In this document: piece by piece, positions 41,748-49,734 of the stretch
How positions within the stretch are numbered: the stretch's first letter is position 1
Layout: each line of letters begins with the position of its first letter
Source: Paenibacillus humicus NBRC 102415
Lineage (GTDB): Bacteria; Bacillota; Bacilli; Paenibacillales; Paenibacillaceae
Reading direction: 5' to 3'
Assembly: GCF_004000905.1 (NCBI RefSeq)
Contig: NZ_BIMD01000012.1
Coordinates: 1-64,000, forward strand
Length of the DNA: 64,000 bases
Notes under the pieces: generated by a model
The model's database searches: none
What the model was told of the DNA's origin: nothing
What the model saw: only the letters and a program-made list of their open reading frames with translations
Position numbers and translations under genes: made by a program

Positions 41748-41914
41748 GAAGACCTCGATTCCGTGCGCCTTGCCTCGGAGCACCTTACATGAGCGAAGAG
41801 GGTCCCAGCCTCAGTGCCGGACCTATTGCTCTCCTTATTATCGCCCGTAGAGTTGTATTTTGTTAGATTTTGGCGAAATTAATGATTGTTTGTCGAATAA
41901 TAGCCTTTTCTTGC

Positions 41915-42829
41915 TTATTTTCCTAATAAGCGCCAAAGACGGCACCAGGAGCGCAGCCTCGGCTGACGCTGCACCCGGTCGACTTCCGCATAAGTCGTCA
42001 GCTCGATGCCGGCATCCCGGATCGCATAACGGAAGTCGGCATCCTGCGGAAGCAGGAATTCCCACTCCCGTTTTTCCCAGGAAGGTATGATGGCGGCCAT
42101 CGCCGGATCGGGCACGGCGGGATGGATATACGTCTCGACAATGCCTTCCGGCAGGGCGTACAGCTTGCGAATCATCATCTCCTTGAAGGAATCGTACGTC
42201 TCTCCGGGCTCCGCATGATAGGAATGGCTGACCAGATAGTCGGGAACGGGAACATTCAAGGCATCCGCCAGCACGAGGACCTTATCCAATATTCCTTGGG
42301 CTCCCGGTATCGAAGCCAGGAACTGATCCCGCTCCCAGATCCGGCGGAACAACCGGTACGGCAGCCTTCTCCGCGAGCATTCCCGCAGCGCCATCGGGAG
42401 AAAGCTTCTGCCCGTAGCGAGGCCGAACAGACTGCCCATGTGATTGTCCGCATGGGAGACCGGGATGCCCGCCTCCCGGATCGCATCGAACTGCGCCCTC
42501 ATCTCCGTGCGAAGCTCGCGCGCATCGACGCGGCGTTCGAACGCCTCCACGGTGAGATGCAAGTACCCTTCCGCGTCCTGCAGAGACCTGCCTCCGGTGA
42601 GGCTGCCCCATCTGTACCCGGGAAATTCGCTCGTGAAGGTCAGATGGGCCCCGATATTGACGGCGCCGGTCCGCCTGCACCATGCCGCCGCCTCGGAAAA
42701 TGCAGGGGCAGGCGCCATGATTGTGGCCGAAGAGACAAGCTTCTCCTCCAGCAGGCAAATGATCGCTTCGTTGGCGGCCCGGCTTTGGCCGAAGTCGTCG
42801 CAGTTAAGAATCAGCTTTTTGCTCCCCAT
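41915..42829 (-). CDS. ChbG/YdjC-family carbohydrate deacetylase
   Basis: A 304-residue protein of the YdjC (PF04794) family, TIM-like metal enzymes that deacetylate chito-oligosaccharides. Metal and catalytic motifs are LILNCDDFGQSRAANEAI (Asp-Asp near residues 11-12), GAHLTFTSE (His near 62), SHADNHMGSLFG (histidines near 125-129) and ETYIHPAVPD. The start at 42829 follows GGGAGGAGAAGCGGC. It overlaps the upstream transporter gene by 26 nt, so transporter and deacetylase are coupled. The imported sugar is probably an N-acetylated oligosaccharide. Confidence 0.85.
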   Translation of the reverse strand: MGSKKLILNCDDFGQSRAANEAIICLLEEKLVSSATIMAPAPAFSEAAAWCRRTGAVNIGAHLTFTSEFPGYRWGSLTGGRSLQDAEGYLHLTVEAFERRVDARELRTEMRAQFDAIREAGIPVSHADNHMGSLFGLATGRSFLPMALRECSRRRLPYRLFRRIWERDQFLASIPGAQGILDKVLVLADALNVPVPDYLVSHSYHAEPGETYDSFKEMMIRKLYALPEGIVETYIHPAVPDPAMAAIIPSWEKREWEFLLPQDADFRYAIRDAGIELTTYAEVDRVQRQPRLRSWCRLWRLLGK

Positions 42830-44111
42830 GCCGCTTCTCCTCCCGGTACAGCAATGATATCGCCAGCGATACGGCCATGAGGCCGAACGGCACGAGACTG
42901 ATCAGCCAGCGGAAGGCCTGCTCCGGATCCGGTCCCGGGTCATGGCCGCTGACATAGCCGAACATGCGGCCTACAATCCAGAAAGCCACAGCGGATATGA
43001 GCCCGCTGGAACGGTTGATGAACCCTCCGACTGCGGTATAGACCCCCTCCCGCCGCCGCCCGGTGCGCTCCGCATCCTGATCGATGATATGCCCGTTCAG
43101 CACCGCCGGAGTCACCAGAAATCCGGCCAGACCGAAGCCGATCGAGATTCCCGCCGCGATCCCCGTCCCCAGGCTTCCCGCGAACCAGAGCGGAATCGCC
43201 GTGACTCCGTACACGGCAAGCGACAGCCGCCAGCTGCGCAAGCCGCCGAGACGCCGGGCAATGAGATACCAGACCGCGACCAGCGGAATGACGGAAACGA
43301 ATACGGAGGCAAGCAGAATGGAAACCTGGCTCTCCGGAATATGCAGGGCATACTTGGCATAAAACGGAATCATGGAGCTGAGCAGCCCGTTCACCGTTTG
43401 GGCGAACGAATTCGCCAGATGGAAAATCCAGAAATTGCGGTTGCGCAGCGTTTCGCGGAAAGCTTGCCGCAGCGGCAGCGGAGACGGGACGCGGGCTGCG
43501 GGGCTCTCCTGCAGATGCTTCAGAAAGACGAGCATGCATAGAAGGAAGAGAGCGGCGTATGCGACAGACATGCCGCTGAAGCCGACCGCTTTGAACAGCA
43601 GCGGCGTGGCCGCCGTGCCGATCAGGATGGCCAGCATCTGGAAGCTCTGCTGGACGGCGGAGGCTTTGGCCCGGAGCGCGGCTCCGGCGAACAGCTCGGG
43701 AAGGAGGGAGCCGTAATTGACCCAAAGGACGGATGAAGCGCTCTCGAACAAAATCAGCACGATCAGAAACCACCAGAACAGCTCTCCGGCAGCCGAGGCT
43801 CCGGACAGCCCGGGCGGGACGGAGAACATCAGCACGAACAGGATGGCGAATGCGGGGAGTCCTCCATAGAGCCAGGGCTTGCGCCGGCCTCGGGGAGACC
43901 GGGTCCGGTCGGACCAGTAGCCGAGAAGCGGCTGGTTGACCGCATCCCATACGAGATAGACCGATCGGGCCAGCGTCGCAAGACCGATGCCGAGCCCCAG
44001 CTTCTCCACGTAGTAATAACTGTAGAACGACGTGAAAGCCTGGCTGGGCACCATGATGGCGAACATTCCTAGCGCGTACATAAAGGTGGAATTCACGCGT
44101 TTGGACGACAT
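42804..44111 (-). CDS. GPH-family sugar:cation symporter (MelB/MFS type)
   Basis: A 435-residue, 12-helix transporter of the glycoside-pentoside-hexuronide group. The diagnostic first-loop segment is ARSVYLVWDAVNQPLLGYWSDRTRSPRGRRKPWL, here from about residue 48 to 81, with the cation-site Asp in YLVWDAVNQP. Later motifs are VPLVAVWYLIARRLGGLR-like and DQDAERTGRRREGVYTAVGGF. It probably imports an oligosaccharide for the deacetylase encoded next. The start at 44111 follows GGGAG. Confidence 0.85.
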   Translation of the reverse strand: MSSKRVNSTFMYALGMFAIMVPSQAFTSFYSYYYVEKLGLGIGLATLARSVYLVWDAVNQPLLGYWSDRTRSPRGRRKPWLYGGLPAFAILFVLMFSVPPGLSGASAAGELFWWFLIVLILFESASSVLWVNYGSLLPELFAGAALRAKASAVQQSFQMLAILIGTAATPLLFKAVGFSGMSVAYAALFLLCMLVFLKHLQESPAARVPSPLPLRQAFRETLRNRNFWIFHLANSFAQTVNGLLSSMIPFYAKYALHIPESQVSILLASVFVSVIPLVAVWYLIARRLGGLRSWRLSLAVYGVTAIPLWFAGSLGTGIAAGISIGFGLAGFLVTPAVLNGHIIDQDAERTGRRREGVYTAVGGFINRSSGLISAVAFWIVGRMFGYVSGHDPGPDPEQAFRWLISLVPFGLMAVSLAISLLYREEKRHGEQKADS

Positions 44112-44211
44112 GATTCACACTCCCGGCTGATGGAATTGCGGCAGCTCCGCAGCGGCTCCCGATGCTCTATATTACTTCACGGTCTTCCAGAAAAATCCTT
44201 CCATAAGTTTA

Positions 44212-44226
44212 TTATAATCATTATAA
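44212..44226. promoter_or_regulatory. PerR box upstream of katA
   Basis: TTATAATCATTATAA is an exact match to the PerR consensus TTATAATNATTATAA. It ends 7 nt upstream of a TTGACT -35 box and 110 nt upstream of the catalase start. PerR-Fe or PerR-Mn would repress until peroxide oxidises it. Confidence 0.92.
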
Positions 44227-44233
44227 AAAAGTA

Positions 44234-44262
44234 TTGACTATCAAATTAGAAACGTATAAAGT
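44234..44262 (+). promoter_or_regulatory. Predicted katA promoter
   Basis: TTGACT (44234-44239) followed by TATAAA (44255-44260, 15-bp spacing) or TAAAGT (44257-44262, 17-bp spacing). Confidence 0.6.
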
Positions 44263-44335
44263 TTATGGCAACAGAATGAACTCATACATGGGCGCTTATG
44301 CCGAAAAATTCGAGCCGAAGGAAGGGGAGCTTGCG

Positions 44336-45796
44336 ATGAACAGACTTACGACGAACCAGGGTGTCCCGATCGGAGACAACCAGAATTCCAGAACTGCCGG
44401 ACAGAACGGCCCGACGCTGCTGGAGGATTACCAGCTGCTGGAGAAGCTGGCCCATTTCGACCGGGAACGCGTGCCTGAGCGCGTCGTCCATGCCCGCGGC
44501 GCAGGCGCGCATGGCGTATTCCGCACGGCGGCCAGCATGAAGCGCTGGACCAAGGCGGCGTTCCTGCAGGATGCCGGAACCGAGACGCCGGTCTTCGTCC
44601 GCTTCTCCACCGTCATCCACGGCCAGCATTCCCCCGAGACGCTGCGCGATCCTCGCGGCTTCGCCGTCAAGTTCTATACGACGGAGGGGAACTACGATTT
44701 TGTCGGCAACAACCTGCCGGTCTTCTTCATCCGCGACGCGATGAAGTTCCCGGACATGGTCCACTCCCTGAAGCCGGATCCAAGCACGAACCTGCAGACA
44801 GCCGACCGCTACTGGGATTTCATGTCGCTGACTCCCGAGTCCACCAACATGCTGGTGCATTTGTTCTCCGACGAAGGCATTCCCGCGAACTACCGCGAGA
44901 TGCGCGGCTCCAGCGTCCATGCGTTCAAATGGGTGAACGAGCATGGCAACCGCGTGTACACCAAGCTGCGGTGGGTGCCGAAGCAAGGCGTGCGCAGCCT
45001 CAGCGCCGAGCAGGCGTCGGAGATTCAGGGCCGCGACTTCAACCACGCCACGCGCGACCTTATCGACGCCATTAACCGCGGCGACTTCCCGGAATGGGAT
45101 CTGTTCGTCCAGATCCTCGATCCGGCCGATCTCGATTCCTTCGACTTCGATCCGCTCGATCCGACCAAGGATTGGTTCGAGGAGGATATCCCTTACGTGC
45201 ATGTCGGCACGATGGAGCTGAACCGCAATCCCGACAACGTCTTTGCCGAAACGGAGCAGGTCGGCTTCAATCCCGGCGTCGTCGTCCCGGGCATCGAGCC
45301 GTCCGAGGACAAACTGCTCCAAGGACGCCTCTTCTCCTACTCCGATACGCAGCGTTACCGGATCGGACCGAACTACTTGCAGCTGCCGGTCAACTGCCCG
45401 TTCGCCCAGGTGAGCAACAACCAGCGTGACGGCGCCATGCAGCACGGCAAGTTCAGCGGCTCCGTCAATTATGAGCCGAGCCGCCACCTCGACGCGCCTC
45501 AGCCGGATCCGGCCTATGCCGAAGCTGCCGCTCCTCTCGAAGCCGGAGCTGCCGCAGGACGCCAGCGCATCGCCAAGACCAACGACTTCGGCCAGGCCGG
45601 CCAAGTGTTCCGCCGCTACTCCCCGGCCGAGCAGGATGCGCTTGTCCGCAACCTGTCCGCCGATCTCGCCTCCGTCGAGGCGTCCACACAGCTGCGCGCG
45701 ATCTGCAACTTCTTCCGCGCCGATGCCGAGCTCGGCAAGCGGCTGTCCGCGGAGCTGGGCGTCGATCTCACTCCTTATCTCCAGCATCTGGGCTGA
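44336..45796 (+). CDS. katA: Haem catalase KatA
   Basis: A 486-residue clade 3-type monofunctional catalase that dismutates hydrogen peroxide. The active-site His is in RVVHARGAGAHGVF (near residue 52). The distal Asn is in YDFVGNNLPVFFIRD. The haem-ligand Tyr is in GRLFSYSDTQRYRIG. The start at 44336 gives the standard N-terminus MNRLTTNQGVPIGDNQNS and has GGGGAG upstream. An in-frame frame upstream (from 44234) lies over the promoter and is not used. It is under an exact PerR box. Confidence 0.95.
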   Translation: MNRLTTNQGVPIGDNQNSRTAGQNGPTLLEDYQLLEKLAHFDRERVPERVVHARGAGAHGVFRTAASMKRWTKAAFLQDAGTETPVFVRFSTVIHGQHSPETLRDPRGFAVKFYTTEGNYDFVGNNLPVFFIRDAMKFPDMVHSLKPDPSTNLQTADRYWDFMSLTPESTNMLVHLFSDEGIPANYREMRGSSVHAFKWVNEHGNRVYTKLRWVPKQGVRSLSAEQASEIQGRDFNHATRDLIDAINRGDFPEWDLFVQILDPADLDSFDFDPLDPTKDWFEEDIPYVHVGTMELNRNPDNVFAETEQVGFNPGVVVPGIEPSEDKLLQGRLFSYSDTQRYRIGPNYLQLPVNCPFAQVSNNQRDGAMQHGKFSGSVNYEPSRHLDAPQPDPAYAEAAAPLEAGAAAGRQRIAKTNDFGQAGQVFRRYSPAEQDALVRNLSADLASVEASTQLRAICNFFRADAELGKRLSAELGVDLTPYLQHLG

Positions 45797-45886
45797 TTCG
45801 GCCTCCTGTCTCCCTCCGCCACCCGGCGGGAGACAGCGCCTTGGACATAGATAGCCTATTTCCCCAACACCTCGGAACGGTATAAA

Positions 45887-45931
45887 GGGCAGCCGCCAGT
45901 CTTGAACAGGACTGGCGGCTGCCCTTTTTTT
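45887..45931 (+). terminator. Terminator after katA
   Basis: A 15-bp perfect stem GGGCAGCCGCCAGTC/GACTGGCGGCTGCCC with an 8-nt loop and TTTTTTT. The remaining 259 nt up to 46190 hold only weak starts for the DedA gene and no other recognised element. Confidence 0.95.
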
Positions 45932-46190
45932 CGATGAACAAGAGGAATCCGTTCTTCTGGAGTGCAGAATGGAAGCCCGACATTTGAGCCTCATGCAGCA
46001 TGGAACCGGCTTGCTTGCGACAGCTTGAAGCATCCTCCAGCAACATTCGATGTTGTTCATCGATCGAGCGGGGCTGAGACGAGCGGCCGCCATGGAAGCA
46101 TCTTCTGAATCCAAGCGGCGGCATCAAGCGTATAAGGGGAAACCAATGTCCGCCGCCCGAGGCGGGACTCCCGAAAGGAAGTGCGCTTTT

Positions 46191-46811
46191 TTGGAAGCCT
46201 GGATTACGGAGGTCATGGACAAGTTCGGCTACGCCGGCGTCGCGCTGCTGATCGCCCTCGAGAACCTGTTCCCTCCGATTCCCTCCGAGGTCATTCTTAC
46301 GTTCGGAGGATTCATGACGACACAGACCAGCCTCACCGTGACAGGGGTGGTCATCGCCGCCACGATCGGCTCCGTCTCCGGAGCGCTGATCCTATACGGA
46401 ATCGGCGCCTGGCTCCATGCCGAGCGGCTGGAGCGGATCGTCGAACGGTACGGCCGCTGGCTGCGCCTCAAGCCGGAGGATGTGCGCAAGGCCGACCGCT
46501 GGTTCGACCGCTATGGCCCATGGGCGGTGCTGCTCTGCCGGCTCGTGCCGCTCGTGCGCAGCCTGATCTCGATTCCGGCCGGCATGTCGGGCATGAATCT
46601 GCCCCTGTTCCTGCTGTATACGACGATCGGCTCGCTCATCTGGAATATCGTGCTTGTAAGCGTCGGCGCATCCGTCGGAGCTTCCTGGGAATCGGTCGTC
46701 GGGTTCATGGACGTCTTCTCCAACGTCGTTTATGGACTGCTCGCCGCAGGCGCCGCCGCAGCCGTCTATTTGTTCTACCGCAGCCGGAGCAGGAGCAGGA
46801 GCCGCCGCTGA
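46191..46811 (+). CDS. DedA-family membrane protein
   Basis: A 206-residue DedA/VTT-fold protein. Family residues are in ALENLFPPIPSEVILTFGGF (the acidic Glu before the first half-helix) and LLCRLVPLVRSLISIPAGMSGM (the Arg pair). Four TM helices follow the re-entrant segments. DedA proteins support lipid flipping and proton-motive-force homeostasis. The start chosen is TTG 46191 behind AAAGGAAG, because it gives the usual N-terminus LEAWITEVMDKFGYAG. ATG 46146, behind AAGGGGAAACCA, is a real alternative that adds 15 residues. Confidence 0.85.
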   Translation: MEAWITEVMDKFGYAGVALLIALENLFPPIPSEVILTFGGFMTTQTSLTVTGVVIAATIGSVSGALILYGIGAWLHAERLERIVERYGRWLRLKPEDVRKADRWFDRYGPWAVLLCRLVPLVRSLISIPAGMSGMNLPLFLLYTTIGSLIWNIVLVSVGASVGASWESVVGFMDVFSNVVYGLLAAGAAAAVYLFYRSRSRSRSRR

Positions 46812-46828
46812 CGACGCTGCATCGCCAA

Positions 46829-46866
46829 AAAAAGCAGGAGGGGCCTCGCCCCCTCCTGCTTTTTTG
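46829..46866. terminator. Bidirectional terminator between DedA and the VC0807-like gene
   Basis: AAGCAGGAGGGG/CCCCTCCTGCTT-type stem with A run on the left and T run on the right. Confidence 0.9.
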
Positions 46867-46894
46867 CCGTCAAGTCCTCGTCCTGCTAACTCCA

Positions 46895-47563
46895 TCATGC
46901 TTCCGAAGCCTTCAGCCCGGCTCTCTCCGCGCCGATTCGTCTCAGCGTACGCCGGCGGTATGCCATACTCCATAAGGCTCCAAGTCCAAGCCCGCCATAT
47001 AGGAGCAGGCCGGATACGGCCAAAAAAGTCTCGACGCTCAGAACGAAAACCAGCCCTGTCCTCAGCAGGCTTTCCGACAGCAGCAGCCCTCCCCAGAACA
47101 CGGTCGACACCCGCGAGGCCCGGCGGTATTCCGCAAGCTCCCATCTCTGCTCCATCGCTGCGGCATCCTCCGCCGGCACGAACCTCGCCGCCAGCCGGTA
47201 GACGAGCGGACGCCGTCCTGCCAGAGACAGCAGGAAAGCGGCTCCGGCAGCTCCCGTGACCAGCGACTCGCGCAGCAGCACGGCCCGCTCGCCGCCTCCG
47301 GCCAGCGCCGCTCCCGCTCCCAGCACGAAGAGCCCGGCCATAAGCAGGCCGAATGCGTCCGGCTTTCTGCGCCGCGTCAAATGCCACAGCTGCTCCAGCA
47401 GCGGGAGGCAGGTCGCGATCAGCAGCGCCTGCAGCCCGGTCATGCCCTCGCTCAGGATACGATACGCCATAAAAGGCAAAACCGCATTCATTAAGATCGT
47501 CGCCGCCGCTCCGGCAGGAATCCGGCGCAGAGCCCTGACTCTCGAACCCGCCATCCAATCCAT
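46895..47563 (-). CDS. VC0807-like membrane protein
   Basis: A 222-residue membrane protein with about six helices. The segment LLIATCLPLLEQLWHLTRRRKPDAFGLLMAGLFVLG resembles the VC0807 family, where a loop of basic residues follows helix 2. AARFVPAEDAAAMEQRWE lies between helices. The function is unknown. It is the last gene of the TetR operon, close behind the regulator. The start is uncertain: 47563 has GGGAGTGG directly upstream but with short spacing; 47596 lies 6 nt after the TetR stop. Confidence 0.7.
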   Translation of the reverse strand: MDWMAGSRVRALRRIPAGAAATILMNAVLPFMAYRILSEGMTGLQALLIATCLPLLEQLWHLTRRRKPDAFGLLMAGLFVLGAGAALAGGGERAVLLRESLVTGAAGAAFLLSLAGRRPLVYRLAARFVPAEDAAAMEQRWELAEYRRASRVSTVFWGGLLLSESLLRTGLVFVLSVETFLAVSGLLLYGGLGLGALWSMAYRRRTLRRIGAERAGLKASEA

Positions 47564-47602
47564 CCACTCCCGTTGTCGAATGAACTTAAGCTGCATGATG
47601 AA

Positions 47603-48190
47603 TCAGCGAAGCGCCTTTGAGATCAGCGAAAAGATGTCTGCCGACGCCAATCCGTCCTCTTGTTCCAGCGTCCCCAGCGTCCGCATGCCATAGCTGAATA
47701 CGATGAACAGTCCGGCCATCTTCGCGGCGTCGATCTCCCCCGGAATCGCCCCTGCCTGTTGGCCGGTCTCGATCCAGCGGCGGCTGAGCTCCAGATTGAA
47801 CCGGTGAAGCTCGTTCATCATGGCTTCGATTTTGGGATTGTCGATTTGGCTGAGCAGATACGTAAAGATTTTGTTGGTGACGGCATTCCGGTCCGTATTG
47901 CGCTGGATCGCCTCCGAGATCATGCGGATGGGAGGAGTCGCCTCTCCTTTGGGCGCTTCCGATACGGATTGCTTGAAGCTCTCGTTCATCCGGTCCATCT
48001 TGGCTTTCAGAATCAGGCCGAACAGCTCGTCCTTGCCCGATACGTAATGATAGATCGCGCCCTTCGACAGCCCCGAGCGGTCGATGATGTCCTGCATCGT
48101 CGTCTGGCGGCAGCCCTTCTCCTGAATGATCTGCTCCGCCGTATCCAAAATGAGCTGGAAGCTGGAGGTTCGGCTTGCGGGTTCGTTCAT
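47603..48190 (-). CDS. TetR-family regulator of the membrane-protein operon
   Basis: A 195-residue repressor. The helix-turn-helix is TAEQIIQEKGCRQTTMQDIIDRSGLSKGAIYHYVSGKDELF, residues about 17-57. The rest is a helical ligand domain. The start at 48190 follows AAGGAGAGGACGATAT. Its own promoter at 48257-48230 has a candidate operator in the spacer, and two closely related sites control the genes upstream. This points to self-repression and repression of the whole locus. Confidence 0.88.
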   Translation of the reverse strand: MNEPASRTSSFQLILDTAEQIIQEKGCRQTTMQDIIDRSGLSKGAIYHYVSGKDELFGLILKAKMDRMNESFKQSVSEAPKGEATPPIRMISEAIQRNTDRNAVTNKIFTYLLSQIDNPKIEAMMNELHRFNLELSRRWIETGQQAGAIPGEIDAAKMAGLFIVFSYGMRTLGTLEQEDGLASADIFSLISKALR

Positions 48191-48227
48191 ATATCGTCCT
48201 CTCCTTCAGCTGTCGGTTATGGTCTTC

Positions 48228-48920
48228 TTATTGTATACCAACCGTCGGTCCGGTCAACCCAACGTCGCGCCCCTTCGATCTGCGGATGATCCACTCGGCG
48301 ACGGCCAGATTGACGAGCCAGCACAGCCAGCTCACAGCCTGGTAAGCCGGTGTGAAGGAGCCGAGCAGCAGCACCAGAGGTCCCAGCAGGACACGCAGGG
48401 ATACGCCTGAAAAGGTCAGGGCATAACTGCGGATCATCCAGCGGCGGTGCTTCCCGATGCGGCCAAGCATCGCCTGCCTGACGCCATGAATCGTCGTTGC
48501 CAGCCATAATGCGTCCATAAGGAGGAAGCCGGCGCCGGCGATCCGGCCACCGCTGGCCTTGAAGGCCAGATACAGGCTTGCCAGGCTGCTGAGCGCTACG
48601 GAAACCGCATAAATCCGACCGGCGAGCCGGTGCAGCCGCGCCCTTCTCAAGGACGGCGAGCGGGTCCGCCCTGCCTGCCCGGCCGCAGGGCGCAGCAGCG
48701 CGTACAAGCCGCTGAGCATGGCGGCGCTTGCCGTGACGATGTGGACATACAGCATGTAGATCCACGGCGTGTAGCTGAACCCCGCCGACTGCAGCTTGTA
48801 ATTGACGAACCCCGCCTGCCTCGCTCCCGCAATGCCGTACTGCACCAGCACATAGCCGAACACGAGCAGCAGCGCGGCGGCAGTGAGCGACCAGATTCCC
48901 ATTCTCGACTTCAACGTCAT
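48228..48920 (-). CDS. DUF2306-type membrane protein
   Basis: A 230-residue integral membrane protein with about six helices. The arrangement of LYVHIVTASAAMLSGLYALL, then RLHRLAGRIYAVSVALSSLASLYLAF, and IGKHRRWMIRSYALTFSGVSLRVL matches DUF2306 proteins. Conserved His, Arg and Tyr residues in the membrane (VHI, HRLAGRIY, HRRWMIRSYALT) could bind haem or a quinone, but no function is known. The start at 48920 has AGGAGGAGATCGAAGA. It follows the upstream membrane gene by 19 nt. Confidence 0.8.
   Translation of the reverse strand: MTLKSRMGIWSLTAAALLLVFGYVLVQYGIAGARQAGFVNYKLQSAGFSYTPWIYMLYVHIVTASAAMLSGLYALLRPAAGQAGRTRSPSLRRARLHRLAGRIYAVSVALSSLASLYLAFKASGGRIAGAGFLLMDALWLATTIHGVRQAMLGRIGKHRRWMIRSYALTFSGVSLRVLLGPLVLLLGSFTPAYQAVSWLCWLVNLAVAEWIIRRSKGRDVGLTGPTVGIQ
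48230..48257 (-). promoter_or_regulatory. TetR-gene promoter with operator site O3 in the spacer
   Basis: On the minus strand TTGACC (48257-48252), 16-bp spacer, TACAAT (48235-48230), 40 nt before the TetR start. The operator-like ACCAACCGTCGGTCCGG (48237-48253, plus strand) fills the spacer. It shares the ACC-n-ACC-nn-CGGTC-n-G pattern with the two sites at 49542 and 49575. The promoter lies inside the 3' end of the DUF2306 gene. Confidence 0.7.
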
Positions 48921-48939
48921 TCTTCGATCTCCTCCTGCC

Positions 48940-49419
48940 TCATATGGACTGATGGGCCATTTGCCGCGGGTAGCGCAGCGCTACGAGAAGGGCACGTCCA
49001 AGGAATATTCCCCCGATGCCAAGCAGATAAGGCACGAAGGGAAGCTCATGCGACAGCTCCATTGGAATCCCGAATGCGCTGGCCGCGCCGAGCTCGATGC
49101 CCAGCCTCAAAGGAATGGAAAAGAGCCAGACTGCCGCGCCCGCAACGGAGCCCCGTATGACCCACACAGAGCCCTCTTGGAAGATCAGGCTCAGATGGCC
49201 CTGAAGCAGGCCGATGCCTATCCCCATCAAAGCTTCCAGCAGCAGCAGAATACCTTCTCCCTCTCCAGCCTCAGCGCCGGAGGAAGCCGCGAGAGCGCCT
49301 CCCAGCAGCAGCATGGGAAGAACGAACAGCCTGGCGCTCAATAGTCTGGTTTTCAGCTGCGATCGCAGCATCAGGAGAAAGAGAAGGGAGATGACGATCG
49401 GCGACAAAATGGCTGGCAT
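48940..49419 (-). CDS. Small membrane protein (CcdC/DUF1453-like, tentative)
   Basis: A 159-residue protein with four or five helices. The N-terminal helix SPIVISLLFLLMLRSQLKTR is followed by ARLFVLPMLLLGGALAASSG and a later helix pair GIGGIFLGRALLVALRYP. The R-rich boundaries and size recall CcdC/DUF1453 proteins, but no catalytic motif is seen. The start at 49419 has AAAGGAG, and lies 1 nt beyond the stop of a 27-codon upstream ORF, so its translation is probably coupled. It is the first main gene of the TetR-controlled operon. Confidence 0.65.
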   Translation of the reverse strand: MPAILSPIVISLLFLLMLRSQLKTRLLSARLFVLPMLLLGGALAASSGAEAGEGEGILLLLEALMGIGIGLLQGHLSLIFQEGSVWVIRGSVAGAAVWLFSIPLRLGIELGAASAFGIPMELSHELPFVPYLLGIGGIFLGRALLVALRYPRQMAHQSI

Positions 49420-49420
49420 G

Positions 49421-49504
49421 CTAGCTCAGCTCCTTTCTCCGAGTCAAACCGGCCGGTCTACAGGAAGTGTAGCGGCCGATCGAATCCCATTGCTGCTGCG
49501 TCAT
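49421..49504 (-). CDS. 27-residue upstream ORF, coupled to the membrane-protein gene
   Basis: ATG at 49504 follows AAAGGGAGAGATAAGAC, a strong ribosome site. The product starts MTQQQWDSIGRYTSC and ends in TAG one base before the ATG of the next gene. It is in the leader of the TetR-controlled promoter. It may act by translational coupling or be a leader peptide; the sequence itself shows no known motif. Confidence 0.5.
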   Translation of the reverse strand: MTQQQWDSIGRYTSCRPAGLTRRKELS

Positions 49505-49541
49505 GTCTTATCTCTCCCTTTAGGCTTTAATAAATTTCCAT

Positions 49542-49558
49542 ACCGACCAGCGGTCTGT
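49542..49558. promoter_or_regulatory. TetR operator O1
   Basis: ACCGACCAGCGGTCTGT, an interrupted palindrome (GACC-AGC-GGTC core), located downstream of the -10 box over the expected transcription start. Confidence 0.75.
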
Positions 49559-49565
49559 TGTTACT

Positions 49566-49594
49566 AGAATACAAACCGACCAGCGGTCTGTCAA
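49566..49594 (-). promoter_or_regulatory. Sigma-A promoter of the membrane-protein operon with operator O2 in the spacer
   Basis: On the minus strand TTGACA (49594-49589), 17-bp spacer, TATTCT (49571-49566). The spacer contains operator O2 (49575-49591), identical base for base to O1 and offset from it by 33 bp, close to three helical turns. A repressor bound to both sites would cover the -35, the spacer and the start point. Confidence 0.8.
49575..49591. promoter_or_regulatory. TetR operator O2
   Basis: Second exact copy of ACCGACCAGCGGTCTGT, inside the promoter spacer. The sequence on the plus side (49595-49694) shows nothing else. Confidence 0.75.
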
Positions 49595-49694
49595 GAGGGG
49601 ATGAAAGAAACGATTTATTTTGCCCTATCCTTCCGCTGCCGCAGAACGCTCCGCGCTTCTCCGCTTTCTTCCCCTTTGCTACCTCTGTCCGCGC

Positions 49695-49728
49695 AAAAAA
49701 AAGAGCATGCCTCCAGGCATGCTCTTTT
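49695..49728. terminator. Terminator of rpoN
   Basis: AAGAGCATGCCT/AGGCATGCTCTT stem with A run and T run on either side, just after the rpoN stop at 49735. Confidence 0.9.
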
Positions 49729-49734
49729 CTTGGA

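Noticed and set aside
44234-44335. Upstream in-frame start for catalase
   Set aside because: It would begin inside the promoter and has no ribosome site; ATG 44336 gives the family N-terminus.
44282-46114. A 610-codon frame antisense to katA
   Set aside because: The sense strand encodes an intact catalase; the antisense frame has no recognisable domain.
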